Assembly: GCF_000764645.1 (NCBI RefSeq)
Contig: NZ_JRGK01000268.1
Coordinates: 1 to 50,575, forward strand
DNA: 50,575 nucleotides
Direction: 5' to 3'
Source: Aeromonas finlandensis
GTDB lineage: Bacteria; Pseudomonadota; Gammaproteobacteria; Enterobacterales; Aeromonadaceae
Part shown: positions 25,385 through 34,236 of the stretch, piece by piece
Layout: each line of letters opens with the position of its first letter
Position numbering within the stretch: position 1 is the first letter of the stretch
The notes under the pieces: model-generated
Databases searched by the model: none
Told to the model about the DNA's origin: nothing
What the model saw: the letters and a program-made list of their open reading frames with translations, nothing else
Translations under genes and position numbers: made by a program

Positions 25385-27241
25385 ATGGGCCACGGGATCC
25401 TGTTTGATGCCTTTATCTATCTCTCTGCCGCCGTTATCGCGGTGCCGCTGGCCAAACGCTGGGGGCTGGGCTCGGTGCTCGGCTATCTGCTGGCGGGGAT
25501 TATCATAGGCCCCTTCCTGCTGGGGCTGGTGGGGGAACAGAAGGATGTGATGCACTTCGCCGAGTTTGGCGTGGTGCTGATGCTGTTTCTGGTCGGTCTT
25601 GAATTGCGCCCGGCCCTCTTGTGGCAGCTTAAGGGGCCGATCCTCGGCACCGGCGGTCTGCAGGTACTGCTTACCACGGCGGCGCTGACTGGCGTGGCGC
25701 ACCTCATCGGCCTGCCGCTGCAACAGGGGCTGGCCATCGGCCTGATCCTGGCGCTCTCCTCCACCGCCATCGTGTTGCAGAGCCTGCAGGAGCGCAAGCT
25801 GATGCAGAGCGAGAGTGGTCGATCCGCCTTTGCGGTGCTGCTGTTTCAGGATATTGCGGTCATTCCGATCCTGGCGCTGTTGCCGCTGCTGGCCATCGCG
25901 CCGGTCGCCAGCAATGGCGGTTCCGAACTGGCGGGCTGGCAGCATGGTCTGCTGGTGGTTGCGGCGATCTCCGGCATCGTGCTGGGTGGCCACTACCTGA
26001 TGCGACCGGTGTTTCGCGCCATCGCCCAGTCCCATATGCGGGAGATCTTTGTCGCCGCCGCTCTGCTGCTGGTGATCGCCATCGCGGTGCTGATGGAGTC
26101 GGTGGGGCTCTCCCCCGCTCTTGGCTCGTTCCTCGCCGGTGTGGTGCTGGCCGACAGCGAATATCGCCACGAGCTGGAAGCGGACATTGAGCCGTTCAAG
26201 GGCTTGCTGCTCGGCCTTTTCTTTATGTCGGTGGGGGCGGGGATCGACTTCGGGCTGTTTGCCGAGCACCCCTTCCTCATTCCCACCTTGGTGGTTGGCC
26301 TGATGGCGCTCAAATGGCTGGTGCTGATGGCGCTCGGCTTTGCCATTCGCATCTCGCCGAGCCAACGCTGGACCTTTGCGCTGGCGCTGGCGCAAGGGGG
26401 CGAGTTTGCCTTCGTGCTATTTTCGTTTGCCGCCCAGAACCGGGTGCTGCCCGGTGAGACCATCTCGCTGCTGACACTGGTGGTGGCGCTCTCGATGGCG
26501 CTGACCCCGTTGCTGCTGATCCTCAACGATCGGGTGATCCAGCCCTGGTTCGATTACCGTAACCAGAGCGACGCACCGCAGCATGAGCAACCTGAGCTGG
26601 TGGAGCATCCGGTGATCATCGCGGGTTTCGGCCGCTTCGGCCAGATCGTGGGACGCTTGCTGCATGGTCACGGTATCGGCACCACCATCCTCGAACAGGA
26701 TGCCAGCCAGATAGAGACGCTGCGCAAGTATGGCTATCAGGTCTTCTATGGTGATGCCAGCCGGATCGATCTGCTTCATGCCGCAGGGGCGCACAAGGCG
26801 AAGCTGCTGGTGCTTTCCATCAACGATCCGGCTACCTCGCTGGCGGTGATTGAGATGGTGCAGAAGCACTTCCCGCACCTGAAGATCCTGGCGCGAGCGC
26901 TGGATCGACCCCATGCCCACGAGATCCTGCGTCACGGGGTAGAGAGCGTGCACCGGGAAACCCTGGGTTCGGCAGTCGATCTGGGGGTGGAGGCGCTGAC
27001 TCAGCTCGGTTTTCGGGCCAATCAGGCCTGGCGGGCGGGGCAGACCTTCAAGCAGCACGATAACTGGCTGTTGCGCGAGCAGGTCAACTATCTGGACGAC
27101 GAACACACTTATATCAACAAGAGCCTGCAATACCGGGAGATCCTCTCTGATCTGTTGCAAGACGATGAGGAGGGGCAGGAGCGTATCCATGCCCACAACT
27201 GGAACAGCGGGCTACCCGACGACGACAAGGAAGCAAAATGA
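25385..27241 (+). CDS. kefB: KefB-type glutathione-regulated K+/H+ antiporter
   Basis: This 618-residue protein has a CPA2 transport domain (about residues 1-380, 12-13 helices) and a C-terminal RCK/TrkA-N domain. The nucleotide fold begins VIIAGFGRFGQIVGRLLHG (about 412). ALDRPHAHEILRHGVESVHRE is the regulatory segment typical of KefB/KefC. Such systems release potassium to acidify the cytosol against electrophiles and are held shut by glutathione. GGAGGGCTGACTG precedes the ATG. The stop overlaps the next gene's ATG (ATGA). Confidence 0.92.
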   Translation: MGHGILFDAFIYLSAAVIAVPLAKRWGLGSVLGYLLAGIIIGPFLLGLVGEQKDVMHFAEFGVVLMLFLVGLELRPALLWQLKGPILGTGGLQVLLTTAALTGVAHLIGLPLQQGLAIGLILALSSTAIVLQSLQERKLMQSESGRSAFAVLLFQDIAVIPILALLPLLAIAPVASNGGSELAGWQHGLLVVAAISGIVLGGHYLMRPVFRAIAQSHMREIFVAAALLLVIAIAVLMESVGLSPALGSFLAGVVLADSEYRHELEADIEPFKGLLLGLFFMSVGAGIDFGLFAEHPFLIPTLVVGLMALKWLVLMALGFAIRISPSQRWTFALALAQGGEFAFVLFSFAAQNRVLPGETISLLTLVVALSMALTPLLLILNDRVIQPWFDYRNQSDAPQHEQPELVEHPVIIAGFGRFGQIVGRLLHGHGIGTTILEQDASQIETLRKYGYQVFYGDASRIDLLHAAGAHKAKLLVLSINDPATSLAVIEMVQKHFPHLKILARALDRPHAHEILRHGVESVHRETLGSAVDLGVEALTQLGFRANQAWRAGQTFKQHDNWLLREQVNYLDDEHTYINKSLQYREILSDLLQDDEEGQERIHAHNWNSGLPDDDKEAK

Positions 27242-27624
27242 TTGCCTATTACCCCATGTTCAAACACCTGCATATGACGCTGGCGCTGGTCAGTCTGCTG
27301 CTCTTTATCTATCGCTGGCGTCTGGCGCTGGCCGGCAGCGATCGGTTGCAGCAGAAGTGGCTGAAGATCCTGCCCCATATCAACGACACCTTCCTGCTGC
27401 TGTTTGGCGTGCTGCTGGCGGTGACCTTGCAGCTGAGTCCAGGTCAGCAACCCTGGCTGATGGCCAAGCTGATTGCACTGGTGCTCTATATCGGTCTGGG
27501 TGTCATGGCGCTCAAGCGCCCGGCCCGCGGTCAGAAGCTGGTGGCCGGTGTGGCGGCGCTGGCGGTGTTCGGATACATGATCGGTGCCGCCATCACCAAG
27601 TCAGCCTGGTCATGGCTGATGTGA
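27238..27624 (+). CDS. SirB2-family membrane protein
   Basis: This 128-residue protein has about four membrane helices and the N-terminal FKHLHMTLALVSLLLFIYRW pattern of SirB2/YchQ. Family function is unknown. It is translationally coupled to kefB (ATGA overlap at 27238-27241), which is unusual and suggests a functional link to potassium efflux. A GGGGAGG...CCTCCCC hairpin follows at 27631-27650. Confidence 0.88.
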   Translation: MIAYYPMFKHLHMTLALVSLLLFIYRWRLALAGSDRLQQKWLKILPHINDTFLLLFGVLLAVTLQLSPGQQPWLMAKLIALVLYIGLGVMALKRPARGQKLVAGVAALAVFGYMIGAAITKSAWSWLM

Positions 27625-27820
27625 GCAAGGGGGGAGGGTTACACCTCCCCTGAAATCATATTCTGTTATGAATTAATTAATCGGAGTTTTATGCTGGCAA
27701 TAAATCGTAGTATAGAACTTTAATTTGAAGGTTTTTTGGCTAATTTTAGCCTCTGCTGGCTCCTTTTTTGTGTGAATTGTCCTTTAAAATTAATTGGTTA
27801 GTGTTTTTTGTATGAAAATG

Positions 27821-27863
27821 GCGACAGTTGTCGCAGCAAAACTTGCGACATAGACTGTCGCAA
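27821..27863. promoter_or_regulatory. Operator array of GCGACA half-sites before the WYL gene
   Basis: Four half-sites lie in 43 bases: GCGACA-GT-TGTCGC (27821-27834) and TTGCGACA-TAGAC-TGTCGCAA (27843-27863), the second being a perfect 8-bp inverted repeat. They end 48 bases before the WYL regulator start. This spacing and dyad symmetry suggest cooperative binding by two dimers, probably of the WYL protein. Confidence 0.6.
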
Positions 27864-27910
27864 GTCACGACTAGCATACAGTCAACGCTAAACCAGTGAA
27901 GGCAAGCACC

Positions 27911-28897
27911 ATGAGCAAGAAGCTGTTACGACAACTGACCTTGGCGCGTTGCATCCCGCACCGCCCTTACAAGCTGACCGCCAGCCAACTCCAGGTAAAA
28001 CTGGAAGAGGAAGGTATCCACGTCAGTCTGCGTACCGTGCAACGGGACCTGGAGGAGATGTCCGGCATGGGACTGTTCGACCTCACCTCGGATGAGCGCA
28101 GCAAACCCCATGGCTGGTGCTTCGAGCGCCACGGCCTCAACGACTTTGCCAATATCATGCCGCTTTCGCTGGCGGTGGCCCTGAAAACCTGGAGTGATCA
28201 GGCGAGCCAACTGTTGCCGGCGAGCGTACTGACCGAATTGAACCCGCTGGTCGACAAGGCAAGCCAGGTTATTCGCGACAGCCAGAGTGAACTGGCTGAA
28301 CGCTGGCTGGAGAGTGTCCACCAGTCACCGCGCCCGTTTGCCGGTAACCCGGAGATCCGCCGCAGCACCCTGATCCGCGATGCGCTCTGGCGTGGTCGCA
28401 AGTTCAGTGCCGAGATCCAGCGGGTGATCAAAGAGCGCACCGTGTGGCTCTGCTACGACCGTATCAACCCGCTTGGCATTCTCAATCAGCCGGACGGTCC
28501 GATCCTGCTCTGCACCCTGTCCGAGCTGGATCCCAAGGTCTACGGCATCCCGTTTGACCATATCAAAAACGTGGAGCTGACCAACTTCAGCGCTACCCAG
28601 CCGAAGGATTTCAATATCCAGAAGCTGATCCGCGATCAGGGCTATCAGGATGTGAGCGGCCCGATCCGCTTCGTCGGCCGGATTGATGCCAACAGCCAGT
28701 CGCTGGTGGACAACCAGATCCCCGGCAACAATCCACGCATGACCCGCTATGACAAGCGCAGCGTGGTGGTGGAGACTGAAGTGCAGGACACCCCGGAGTT
28801 TCGCAGCTGGTTGAACAACATCGGCGGTGAACTGGAGGTGCTGGCACCGGAATCGCTGCGCAAGGCCTATCTCAATCCGGCCAACCGCTTGAGCTGA
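27911..28897 (+). CDS. WYL-domain HTH transcriptional regulator
   Basis: This 328-residue protein has an N-terminal winged helix (residues about 5-65; KLTASQLQVKLEEEG and SLRTVQRDLEEMSGMGLFDL). A central WYL/beta-barrel region contains VIKERTVWLCYDRINPLG, and a C-terminal WCX-like domain follows. WYL proteins bind nucleotide-like or nucleic acid ligands and often repress promoters with inverted repeats. The first GTG at 27896 is an alternative; GAAGG precedes the ATG at 27911. No neighbouring target gene in the same direction, so it may regulate itself and distant genes. Followed by a strong terminator. Confidence 0.88.
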   Translation: MSKKLLRQLTLARCIPHRPYKLTASQLQVKLEEEGIHVSLRTVQRDLEEMSGMGLFDLTSDERSKPHGWCFERHGLNDFANIMPLSLAVALKTWSDQASQLLPASVLTELNPLVDKASQVIRDSQSELAERWLESVHQSPRPFAGNPEIRRSTLIRDALWRGRKFSAEIQRVIKERTVWLCYDRINPLGILNQPDGPILLCTLSELDPKVYGIPFDHIKNVELTNFSATQPKDFNIQKLIRDQGYQDVSGPIRFVGRIDANSQSLVDNQIPGNNPRMTRYDKRSVVVETEVQDTPEFRSWLNNIGGELEVLAPESLRKAYLNPANRLS

Positions 28898-28916
28898 TTA
28901 AAAAATGGCAATATTG

Positions 28917-28948
28917 AAGAGTCGAGCTTGGTCTCGGCTCTTTTTTTT
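28917..28948 (+). terminator. Terminator after the WYL gene
   Basis: The stem AAGAGTCGAG / CTCGGCTCTT (one G-T pair) has a 6-base loop and an eight-T run. It lies 20 bases after the WYL stop. Confidence 0.88.
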
Positions 28949-29041
28949 GCTGTTTTTTTAAGCATATTTATTCAACTAATTTTTAAGTCTTAACGACAGG
29001 ATTGAACCGTTTTCCGGCCCCGTTTTTGAGGGCTAACCCCG

Positions 29042-29070
29042 TGTAAGAGATCTGCCATAGCCACTGTAAG
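29042..29070 (+). promoter_or_regulatory. Candidate UvrY/GacA binding sites upstream of csrB
   Basis: TGTAAGAGATCT (29042-29053) and a second TGTAAGAG (29065-29072) match the left half of the UvrY/GacA box TGTAAG-N6-CTTACA. They lie about 90-170 bases before the RNA, like the distal site in E. coli csrB. The right half is degenerate in both. Confidence 0.5.
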
Positions 29071-29159
29071 AGGCTGGCGCTTTGAACCGTACGCGAAGCC
29101 ATGCCAGAATGATCGAGCTTTCCTATGAAACTAAATAAGGTACTGATATTAAAGGGTTA

Positions 29160-29755
29160 GTTTTTAAGTTCGCTTTTTGAAATGGGAGCCGTATCGGATC
29201 TTTATCATCGGATGGCACTTGTTCGGGGTGCGCATTTCCTTAGTATGGGTCTCACAAGGACGGAGCTGGTCCGGCAGGATGCAGGGCAGCGAATAAAGAT
29301 GGAATAGTCCGCAGGATGTGGACAAGGGACACCTCAGGATGAGCTCGATAGTCAGGATGATTATCGTCACGGATGAATAAAGGAACACCGCGGGATGCGG
29401 CAGGACACTCTCAGGATGAGAGCAGAACGAACGGACCCTCGTTCTTCAGGATGAACAGGACCTCGCCGGATGCGAGAGGAATACTTCAGGATGAAGTGAG
29501 ATAACCCGGATGGTTATCTGTCAGGAAGACGCAAGGAACCCCACAGGACGTGGCAACGGACACCTCCAGGATGGAGACAGTGAAGCAGTTCAGGATGAAT
29601 TGCCAGGCTAGGAACGCCGCAGGACACGCCAACGGATTGGAAAGGGGATATTCCAAAGGATTAGGATAACGTCAGGGATTGCAGGGAGCATTGCAGTTCT
29701 ACGGACAGAACGACACGACTCTAGGGGACGGCTACCGCCGTCCCCTTTTCTTTTA
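29160..29755 (+). ncRNA. csrB: CsrB-type regulatory RNA (CsrA/RsmA sponge)
   Basis: The region contains about 42 GGA triplets, over thirty as AGGA or CGGA. Many sit in the loops of short hairpins: CTCAGGATGAG, CTCTCAGGATGAGAG, CTCGCCGGATGCGAG, ACTTCAGGATGAAGT, CTCCAGGATGGAG, CCACAGGACGTGG. CsrA binds GGA in hairpin loops, so such an RNA soaks up CsrA dimers. A clear terminator (29724-29755) ends it. The 5' end is uncertain: a weak -10 (TATTAA at 29147-29152) would start it near 29160, but the dense part starts near 29240. E. coli CsrB is about 370 bases with roughly 18-22 GGAs, so this one is longer and richer. No reading frame of the plus strand is convincing. Confidence 0.9.
29724..29755 (+). 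terminator. Terminator of the csrB RNA
   Basis: The stem GGGGACGGC / GCCGTCCCC (loop TACC) is followed by TTTTCTTTTA. The last bases overlap the stop of the convergent DUF1145 gene. Confidence 0.92.
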
Positions 29756-30064
29756 TGGTTTGCCGGAGAGATTGCCGCGCTGGGCGGCGTTGACGATCTC
29801 TTGCAGACGCTGACGAATGTCGACCATGCCAAACACGCCAAAGATCAACACAGTGACAAACTCGGCTTTGGTGACCGCAAAGTAGCGTTTGCAAGCTGCC
29901 TTGATCATGCTGGCCTGCAGCCAGTGAAGCAGCGCGACGATCACGCCGCAGACCGGCAGAAAGCCGTTGAGTTTGCCCGGCAGCGGGGCAATCAGGCTCA
30001 CCAGCACGCCAAACCAGAAAAACAGTACCAGCCCCATCGCCAGCAGATTAAAGACTCGCTTCAT
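29753..30064 (-). CDS. yhhL: YhhL-like inner membrane protein (DUF1145)
   Basis: This 103-residue protein has two to three membrane helices (MKRVFNLLAMGLVLFFWFGV; GFLPVCGVIVALLHWLQASM) and then KRYFAVTKAEFVTVLIFGVFG. It overlaps the rsmD 3' end by 17 bases, the same order as rsmD-yhhL in E. coli. Function unknown. Its stop overlaps the tail of the csrB terminator. Confidence 0.85.
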   Translation of the reverse strand: MKRVFNLLAMGLVLFFWFGVLVSLIAPLPGKLNGFLPVCGVIVALLHWLQASMIKAACKRYFAVTKAEFVTVLIFGVFGMVDIRQRLQEIVNAAQRGNLSGKP

Positions 30065-30677
30065 TGTTTACCTCCCGCAGATAGAGTTGATAGCAGACCT
30101 GACCTGCTTGTTTGTCCTTGAGCAACTGCCAGCTGGCTGGCAGCGCCAGATCGACCATCTCTTTTTCCCGTTCCAGATAGATCAGGGCAGCCGGTGCCAG
30201 CCAGCCGCGCTGCTCCAGCAGCTCGCACACTTGCGGCAGCAGCTCGCGGCGAAACGGCGGATCGAGGAACACCAGATCGAAGGGAGTGGCGGGGCCTTGC
30301 AGCCAGCTCACCGCATCAGACTGGATCACCTGACCCTGACTGCTGCCGAGGGCGGTCAGGTTCTTCTTGAGCTGGTCGGCGGCCCCTTTGTCCATTTCGA
30401 TCAGGGTCACTTGTTCGGCATAGCGCGACAGCGCCTCCAGTCCCAGTCCGCCACTGCCGGCAAACAGGTCGAGGCAGCGGGTGCCACGGATGTGGGGAGC
30501 CAGCCAGTTGAAGATGGTCTCCTTGACGCGATCCGTGGTGGGTCTGAGCCCCTCCACATCCTTGACCGGCAATTTGCGGCCTCGCCACTGGCCGCTGATG
30601 ATTCTTACAAAGCCCGATTTTCCTTGCGGGGCGGGACTCTTGCTCGGGTTGCTACGGCTGGATTTCACTCTGGGCAT
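30048..30677 (-). CDS. rsmD: RsmD, 16S rRNA (guanine966-N2)-methyltransferase
   Basis: This 209-residue SAM-dependent methyltransferase modifies G966 of 16S rRNA. The first part holds GFVRIISGQWRGRKLPV and RPTTDRVKETIFNWL. The SAM motif is CLDLFAGSGGLGLEA (about 68-82). The catalytic motif is VFLDPPFRRELL. It is divergent from ftsY, as in E. coli. The N-terminus has a basic, Ser/Pro-rich 20-residue extension. Confidence 0.95.
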   Translation of the reverse strand: MPRVKSSRSNPSKSPAPQGKSGFVRIISGQWRGRKLPVKDVEGLRPTTDRVKETIFNWLAPHIRGTRCLDLFAGSGGLGLEALSRYAEQVTLIEMDKGAADQLKKNLTALGSSQGQVIQSDAVSWLQGPATPFDLVFLDPPFRRELLPQVCELLEQRGWLAPAALIYLEREKEMVDLALPASWQLLKDKQAGQVCYQLYLREVNNEASL

Positions 30678-30788
30678 CGCGTTTCATCGTCAGAAAATAA
30701 AGTGGTAGTATAAGGCGGTTCATTTTTATGCCGACCCGCCAAGGGACGGCTATCTTAGCAGTCAGCCAACGAAGTGAGTATTTTTTAG

Positions 30789-32525
30789 ATGGCAAAAGGT
30801 TTGTTTTCCTGGCTGGGTTTCGGCCGCAAGAAAGAAGAGGCTGAGGCTGTCCAACCACAGACACCCCAAGCCACCCCCGTTACCGTTGAGCCCGAGGTCG
30901 CTGCTACCCCCGCTCCTGTTTCCGATACAACTGTTTCCGATAGTACGCCGGCTGTTGCCCCCGAAGTGCCCGCCAGCGCACAGAATCCCGTTTTGCACGA
31001 CGATTGCTGCCCGCCAACCGAGCTGGATGACCATGGCCCGCTGGTGGTCGAGGAGTGTGCTTCCGACCTGGAGCCGGTGATCGTCAACGACGCGCTGATC
31101 GCTGAAGAAGAGCGCGCCGCTGCCGAGGTGCAGGCTGCGGAAGCCGCTCGTGTTGCTGCCGAGGTGAAGGCTGCCGAAGCTGCTCGCATCGCAGCAGAAG
31201 CGCAGGCTGCCGAAGCTGCCCGTATCGCCGCAGAAGCGCAAGCTGCTGAAGCTGCTCGCATTGCCGCGCAAGCACAAGCAGCCGAAGCTGCCCGTATTGC
31301 CGCAGAAGCCCGCGCTGCGGAAGAGGCTCGTATTGCTGCCGAAGCCCGCGCTGCGGAAGAGGCTCGTATCGCTGCCGAAGCCCGTGCTGCGGAAGAGGCT
31401 CGTATTGTTGCCGAAGCCCGTGCTGCGGAAGAGGCTCGCATTGCTGCGGAAGCCCAGGCTGCTGAAGAGGCGCGTATCGCCAAAGAGGCCCAACGAGCGG
31501 AAGATCTGCGCTTGGTAGCCGCGATGGAGGCTGAGGCCGCCGCGCTGGCCGCCCTGCCGCTGGCCGCCAAGGTGGACGACGACACCCAGGACAAACCGCA
31601 GCGGGAGGGCTTCTTTGCTCGCCTCAAGCGCAGTCTGGTGCGCACCAAGGAGAATATTGGCTCCGGTTTCTTCGGCCTGTTCCGTGGCAAGAAGATCGAC
31701 GATGAGCTGTTCGAAGAGCTGGAGACCCAGCTGCTGACCGCCGATCTTGGCGTGGATACCACCAGTCGCATCATCGAAGGCTTGGTGCAGCACGCGGATC
31801 GCAAACAGCTCAAGGATGCCGAGGCGCTCTATGGCCTGCTCAAGCAGGATATGGGCGAGATGCTGGCCAAGGTCGAGCAGCCGCTGGTGATCGACACCAG
31901 CAAGAAGCCTTATGTGATCCTGATGGTCGGCGTGAACGGCGTCGGCAAGACCACTACCATCGGCAAATTGGCCAAGCAGTTCCAGGCTGAAGGCAAGAGC
32001 GTGATGCTGGCGGCGGGTGACACCTTCCGTGCCGCTGCGGTCGAGCAACTGCAGGTATGGGGTCAGCGCAACAACATTCCGGTGATTGCCCAGCATACCG
32101 GTGCCGACTCCGCTTCCGTCATTTATGACGCCATCGAGGCCGCCCGCTCCCGCGGGGCTGACGTGCTGATTGCCGACACCGCCGGTCGCCTGCAGAACAA
32201 GAGCAACCTGATGGAAGAGCTCAAGAAGGTAGTGCGGGTGATGAAGAAGCTGGATGAAGAGGCGCCCCACGAGATCATGCTGACCCTGGATGCAGGCACC
32301 GGCCAGAACGCGCTGAGCCAGGCCAAGCTGTTCAGCGAGGCGGTGGGCCTGACCGGCATCACCCTCACCAAGCTGGATGGTACTGCCAAGGGCGGCGTCA
32401 TCTTCGCGGTGGCCGACAAGTTCCAGATCCCGATCCGCTATATCGGGGTGGGCGAGGGGATCGACGATCTGCGACCCTTCGTTGCCAACGACTTCATCGA
32501 GGCGCTCTTCAGCCGCGATGAATAA
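30789..32525 (+). CDS. ftsY: FtsY, SRP receptor GTPase with long repeat-rich A domain
   Basis: This 578-residue protein receives signal recognition particle complexes at the inner membrane. The C-terminal NG domain has G1 GVNGVGKTTTIGKLAK (about 380), then DTFRAAAVEQL, DTAGRLQNKSNLMEEL, and TKLDGTAKGG. The N-terminal acidic A domain is unusually long; residues 111-242 are eleven 12-residue units close to AAEARAAEEARI, coded by tandem 36-bp repeats (31119-31514). The protein is about 80 residues longer than E. coli FtsY. It leads the ftsY-ftsE-ftsX cluster. Confidence 0.96.
   Translation: MAKGLFSWLGFGRKKEEAEAVQPQTPQATPVTVEPEVAATPAPVSDTTVSDSTPAVAPEVPASAQNPVLHDDCCPPTELDDHGPLVVEECASDLEPVIVNDALIAEEERAAAEVQAAEAARVAAEVKAAEAARIAAEAQAAEAARIAAEAQAAEAARIAAQAQAAEAARIAAEARAAEEARIAAEARAAEEARIAAEARAAEEARIVAEARAAEEARIAAEAQAAEEARIAKEAQRAEDLRLVAAMEAEAAALAALPLAAKVDDDTQDKPQREGFFARLKRSLVRTKENIGSGFFGLFRGKKIDDELFEELETQLLTADLGVDTTSRIIEGLVQHADRKQLKDAEALYGLLKQDMGEMLAKVEQPLVIDTSKKPYVILMVGVNGVGKTTTIGKLAKQFQAEGKSVMLAAGDTFRAAAVEQLQVWGQRNNIPVIAQHTGADSASVIYDAIEAARSRGADVLIADTAGRLQNKSNLMEELKKVVRVMKKLDEEAPHEIMLTLDAGTGQNALSQAKLFSEAVGLTGITLTKLDGTAKGGVIFAVADKFQIPIRYIGVGEGIDDLRPFVANDFIEALFSRDE
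31119..31514 (+). repeat. Tandem 36-bp repeats inside ftsY
   Basis: Eleven head-to-tail 36-bp units encode variants of AAEARAAEEARI. Units six to nine, near GCCCGCGCTGCGGAAGAGG, are the most alike. The rest drift toward AAEAQAAEAARI. No spacers separate units. Confidence 0.85.
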
Positions 32526-32614
32526 GTCCGGCCGCGATGAGTCAGCTCAGCCGTGATGAATAAGTGTTCCATGCCCCGACTCCGGTCGGGGTTTGTCAAT
32601 TTCAGGGAACCGTT

Positions 32615-33283
32615 ATGATTCGTTTTGACAAGGTCAGCAAGGTATATAGCGGCGGCCATCAGGCGCTGCAAAAGGTCAGCTTTCACCTGCGCAAGGGGGA
32701 GATGGCTTTCCTGACCGGACACTCGGGGGCAGGCAAGAGTACCCTCCTCAAACTGATCAGCGTGATGGAGCGACCGACCGATGGTCGCGTTTTCTTTCAT
32801 GGCGATGACGTCAGCCATATTCAGCGCAGCCAGATCCCCTATGTCCGCCGCCAGATCGGGATGATCTTTCAGGATCACCGGCTGCTGATGGACAGAACTG
32901 TGTTCGACAACGTGGCGCTGCCGCTGGTGATCGATGGCTACAGCCACGCGGACATCAACAAGCGGGTCGCCGCGGCGCTGGACAAGGTGGGGCTGCTCGG
33001 CAAGGAGCGTTACCAGCCGCGCATGCTCTCCGGTGGTGAACAGCAGCGGGTCGGCATCGCCCGCGCCATCGTCAACAAGCCGCCGCTGCTGCTGGCGGAT
33101 GAACCGACCGGTAACCTGGATCCCCAGCTCTCCATGGACATCATGCGACTCTTTGAGGAGTTCAACCGCTTCGGGGTCTCGGTGCTGATTGCCACCCACG
33201 ATCTGGGGTTGATCGCCCGCATGCGCTATCGCACCCTGACCCTCAAGGCGGGGCGCATGTATTCGGCCGGGGAGGAGCTCTGA
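32615..33283 (+). CDS. ftsE: FtsE, ATPase of the FtsEX divisome complex
   Basis: This 222-residue ABC ATPase has Walker [13 protein letters not shown] (about 36-47), the signature [15 protein letters not shown], Walker [13 protein letters not shown], and the H-loop THD. FtsEX activates peptidoglycan hydrolases through EnvC at the septum. AGGGA precedes the ATG at 32615. A longer frame from 32564 is not supported. Its stop overlaps ftsX start (TGATG). Confidence 0.96.
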   Translation: MIRFDKVSKVYSGGHQALQKVSFHLRKGEMAFLTGHSGAGKSTLLKLISVMERPTDGRVFFHGDDVSHIQRSQIPYVRRQIGMIFQDHRLLMDRTVFDNVALPLVIDGYSHADINKRVAAALDKVGLLGKERYQPRMLSGGEQQRVGIARAIVNKPPLLLADEPTGNLDPQLSMDIMRLFEEFNRFGVSVLIATHDLGLIARMRYRTLTLKAGRMYSAGEEL

Positions 33284-34236
33284 TGGCTATCGTTCGTCAT
33301 AAACAACCGCCGCTGCGCCGTCTGATGATGTACGGGGTTGATCATGTGCGGCAGGCGTTTGCCAGTCTCGGGGAGCTGTGGCGCAATCCGCTCGCCTCCC
33401 TGATGACGCTGGCAGTGCTTGGCGTCAGTCTGGCGTTGCCCTCCTGCTTCCACGTGCTGCTGAAAAATGCCGAGGTGGTGGAGGGGAGCTGGCAGACCAG
33501 CTCCCAGATCTCCCTTTACTTGCGCAAGGATCTGCCGGAGCAGAGCATTCTCGATCTGCAGCACAGGATCCTGCTCTATCCCGAGGTGGATTCGGTCACC
33601 TATCTGAGCCGTGACGATGCGTTGCGGGAGTTTCGCGAGATCTCCGGCTTTGGCGATGCCCTCGACTACCTCGACAGCAACCCGCTGCCGCCGGTGCTGA
33701 GCGTCATCCCGGATCCGCGCTGGCAGAACCCGGAAGGGGCCGCCGAACTGCTCGGCAAGCTCAACAATGAGGATGGGGTCGAGCAGGGCAAGCTGGATCT
33801 GCAGTGGCTGACCCGGCTGCAGGGGATCATGAACCTGCTGCGTCACACCATTACCGGTATCGCCGTGCTGCTGCTCTCTGCCGTGTTGCTGATCGTCGGC
33901 AATACCCTGCGTCTCAACATCCTCAACCAGCGCTCCGAGATCGAAGTGCTCAAGCTGGTGGGGGCGACCGACTCCTTCATTCATCGTCCTTTCCTCTATA
34001 CCGGCATCTGGTTCGGGGTGATCGGCGGCATGCTGGCCTGGTGGCTGACCGAAGTGATGGTGATCTGGAGCGAAGGGGTGGTGAAGGAGCTGGCGGGCTT
34101 GTATAACAGTAACTTCCGGCTGGTCGGCATGGGGGCGGTAGACGGGATCAATCTGATCTTGCTGGGCGCCCTGCTGGGGCTGATTGCTTCCTGGTTCTCG
34201 GTCCATCGCCACATTCGCGATATCGAGCCATCTTGA
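33283..34236 (+). CDS. ftsX: FtsX, membrane subunit of the FtsEX complex
   Basis: This 317-residue protein has an N-terminal membrane helix (LASLMTLAVLGVSLALPSCF, about 38-58), a large periplasmic loop (QTSSQISLYLRKDLPEQS...), and three C-terminal helices. A conserved segment is HTITGIAVLLLSAVLLIVGN followed by RSEIEVLKLVGATDSFIHRPF. The start overlaps the ftsE stop by 1 base (TGATG). Confidence 0.95.
   Translation: MAIVRHKQPPLRRLMMYGVDHVRQAFASLGELWRNPLASLMTLAVLGVSLALPSCFHVLLKNAEVVEGSWQTSSQISLYLRKDLPEQSILDLQHRILLYPEVDSVTYLSRDDALREFREISGFGDALDYLDSNPLPPVLSVIPDPRWQNPEGAAELLGKLNNEDGVEQGKLDLQWLTRLQGIMNLLRHTITGIAVLLLSAVLLIVGNTLRLNILNQRSEIEVLKLVGATDSFIHRPFLYTGIWFGVIGGMLAWWLTEVMVIWSEGVVKELAGLYNSNFRLVGMGAVDGINLILLGALLGLIASWFSVHRHIRDIEPS

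Noticed and set aside
27896-28897. A defence island around the WYL regulator
   Set aside because: WYL regulators often sit by phage defence genes, but neighbours here are kefB, SirB2, csrB and rsmD, all core genes.
29241-29720. Regular short repeats that could be taken for a CRISPR array
   Set aside because: Units are not constant in length or sequence. The common element is only GGA in hairpin loops, as in a CsrB RNA, and there are no cas genes.
31119-31514. Tandem 36-bp units that could be taken for a CRISPR array
   Set aside because: They are in frame in ftsY, have no spacers and encode a regular 12-residue helix.
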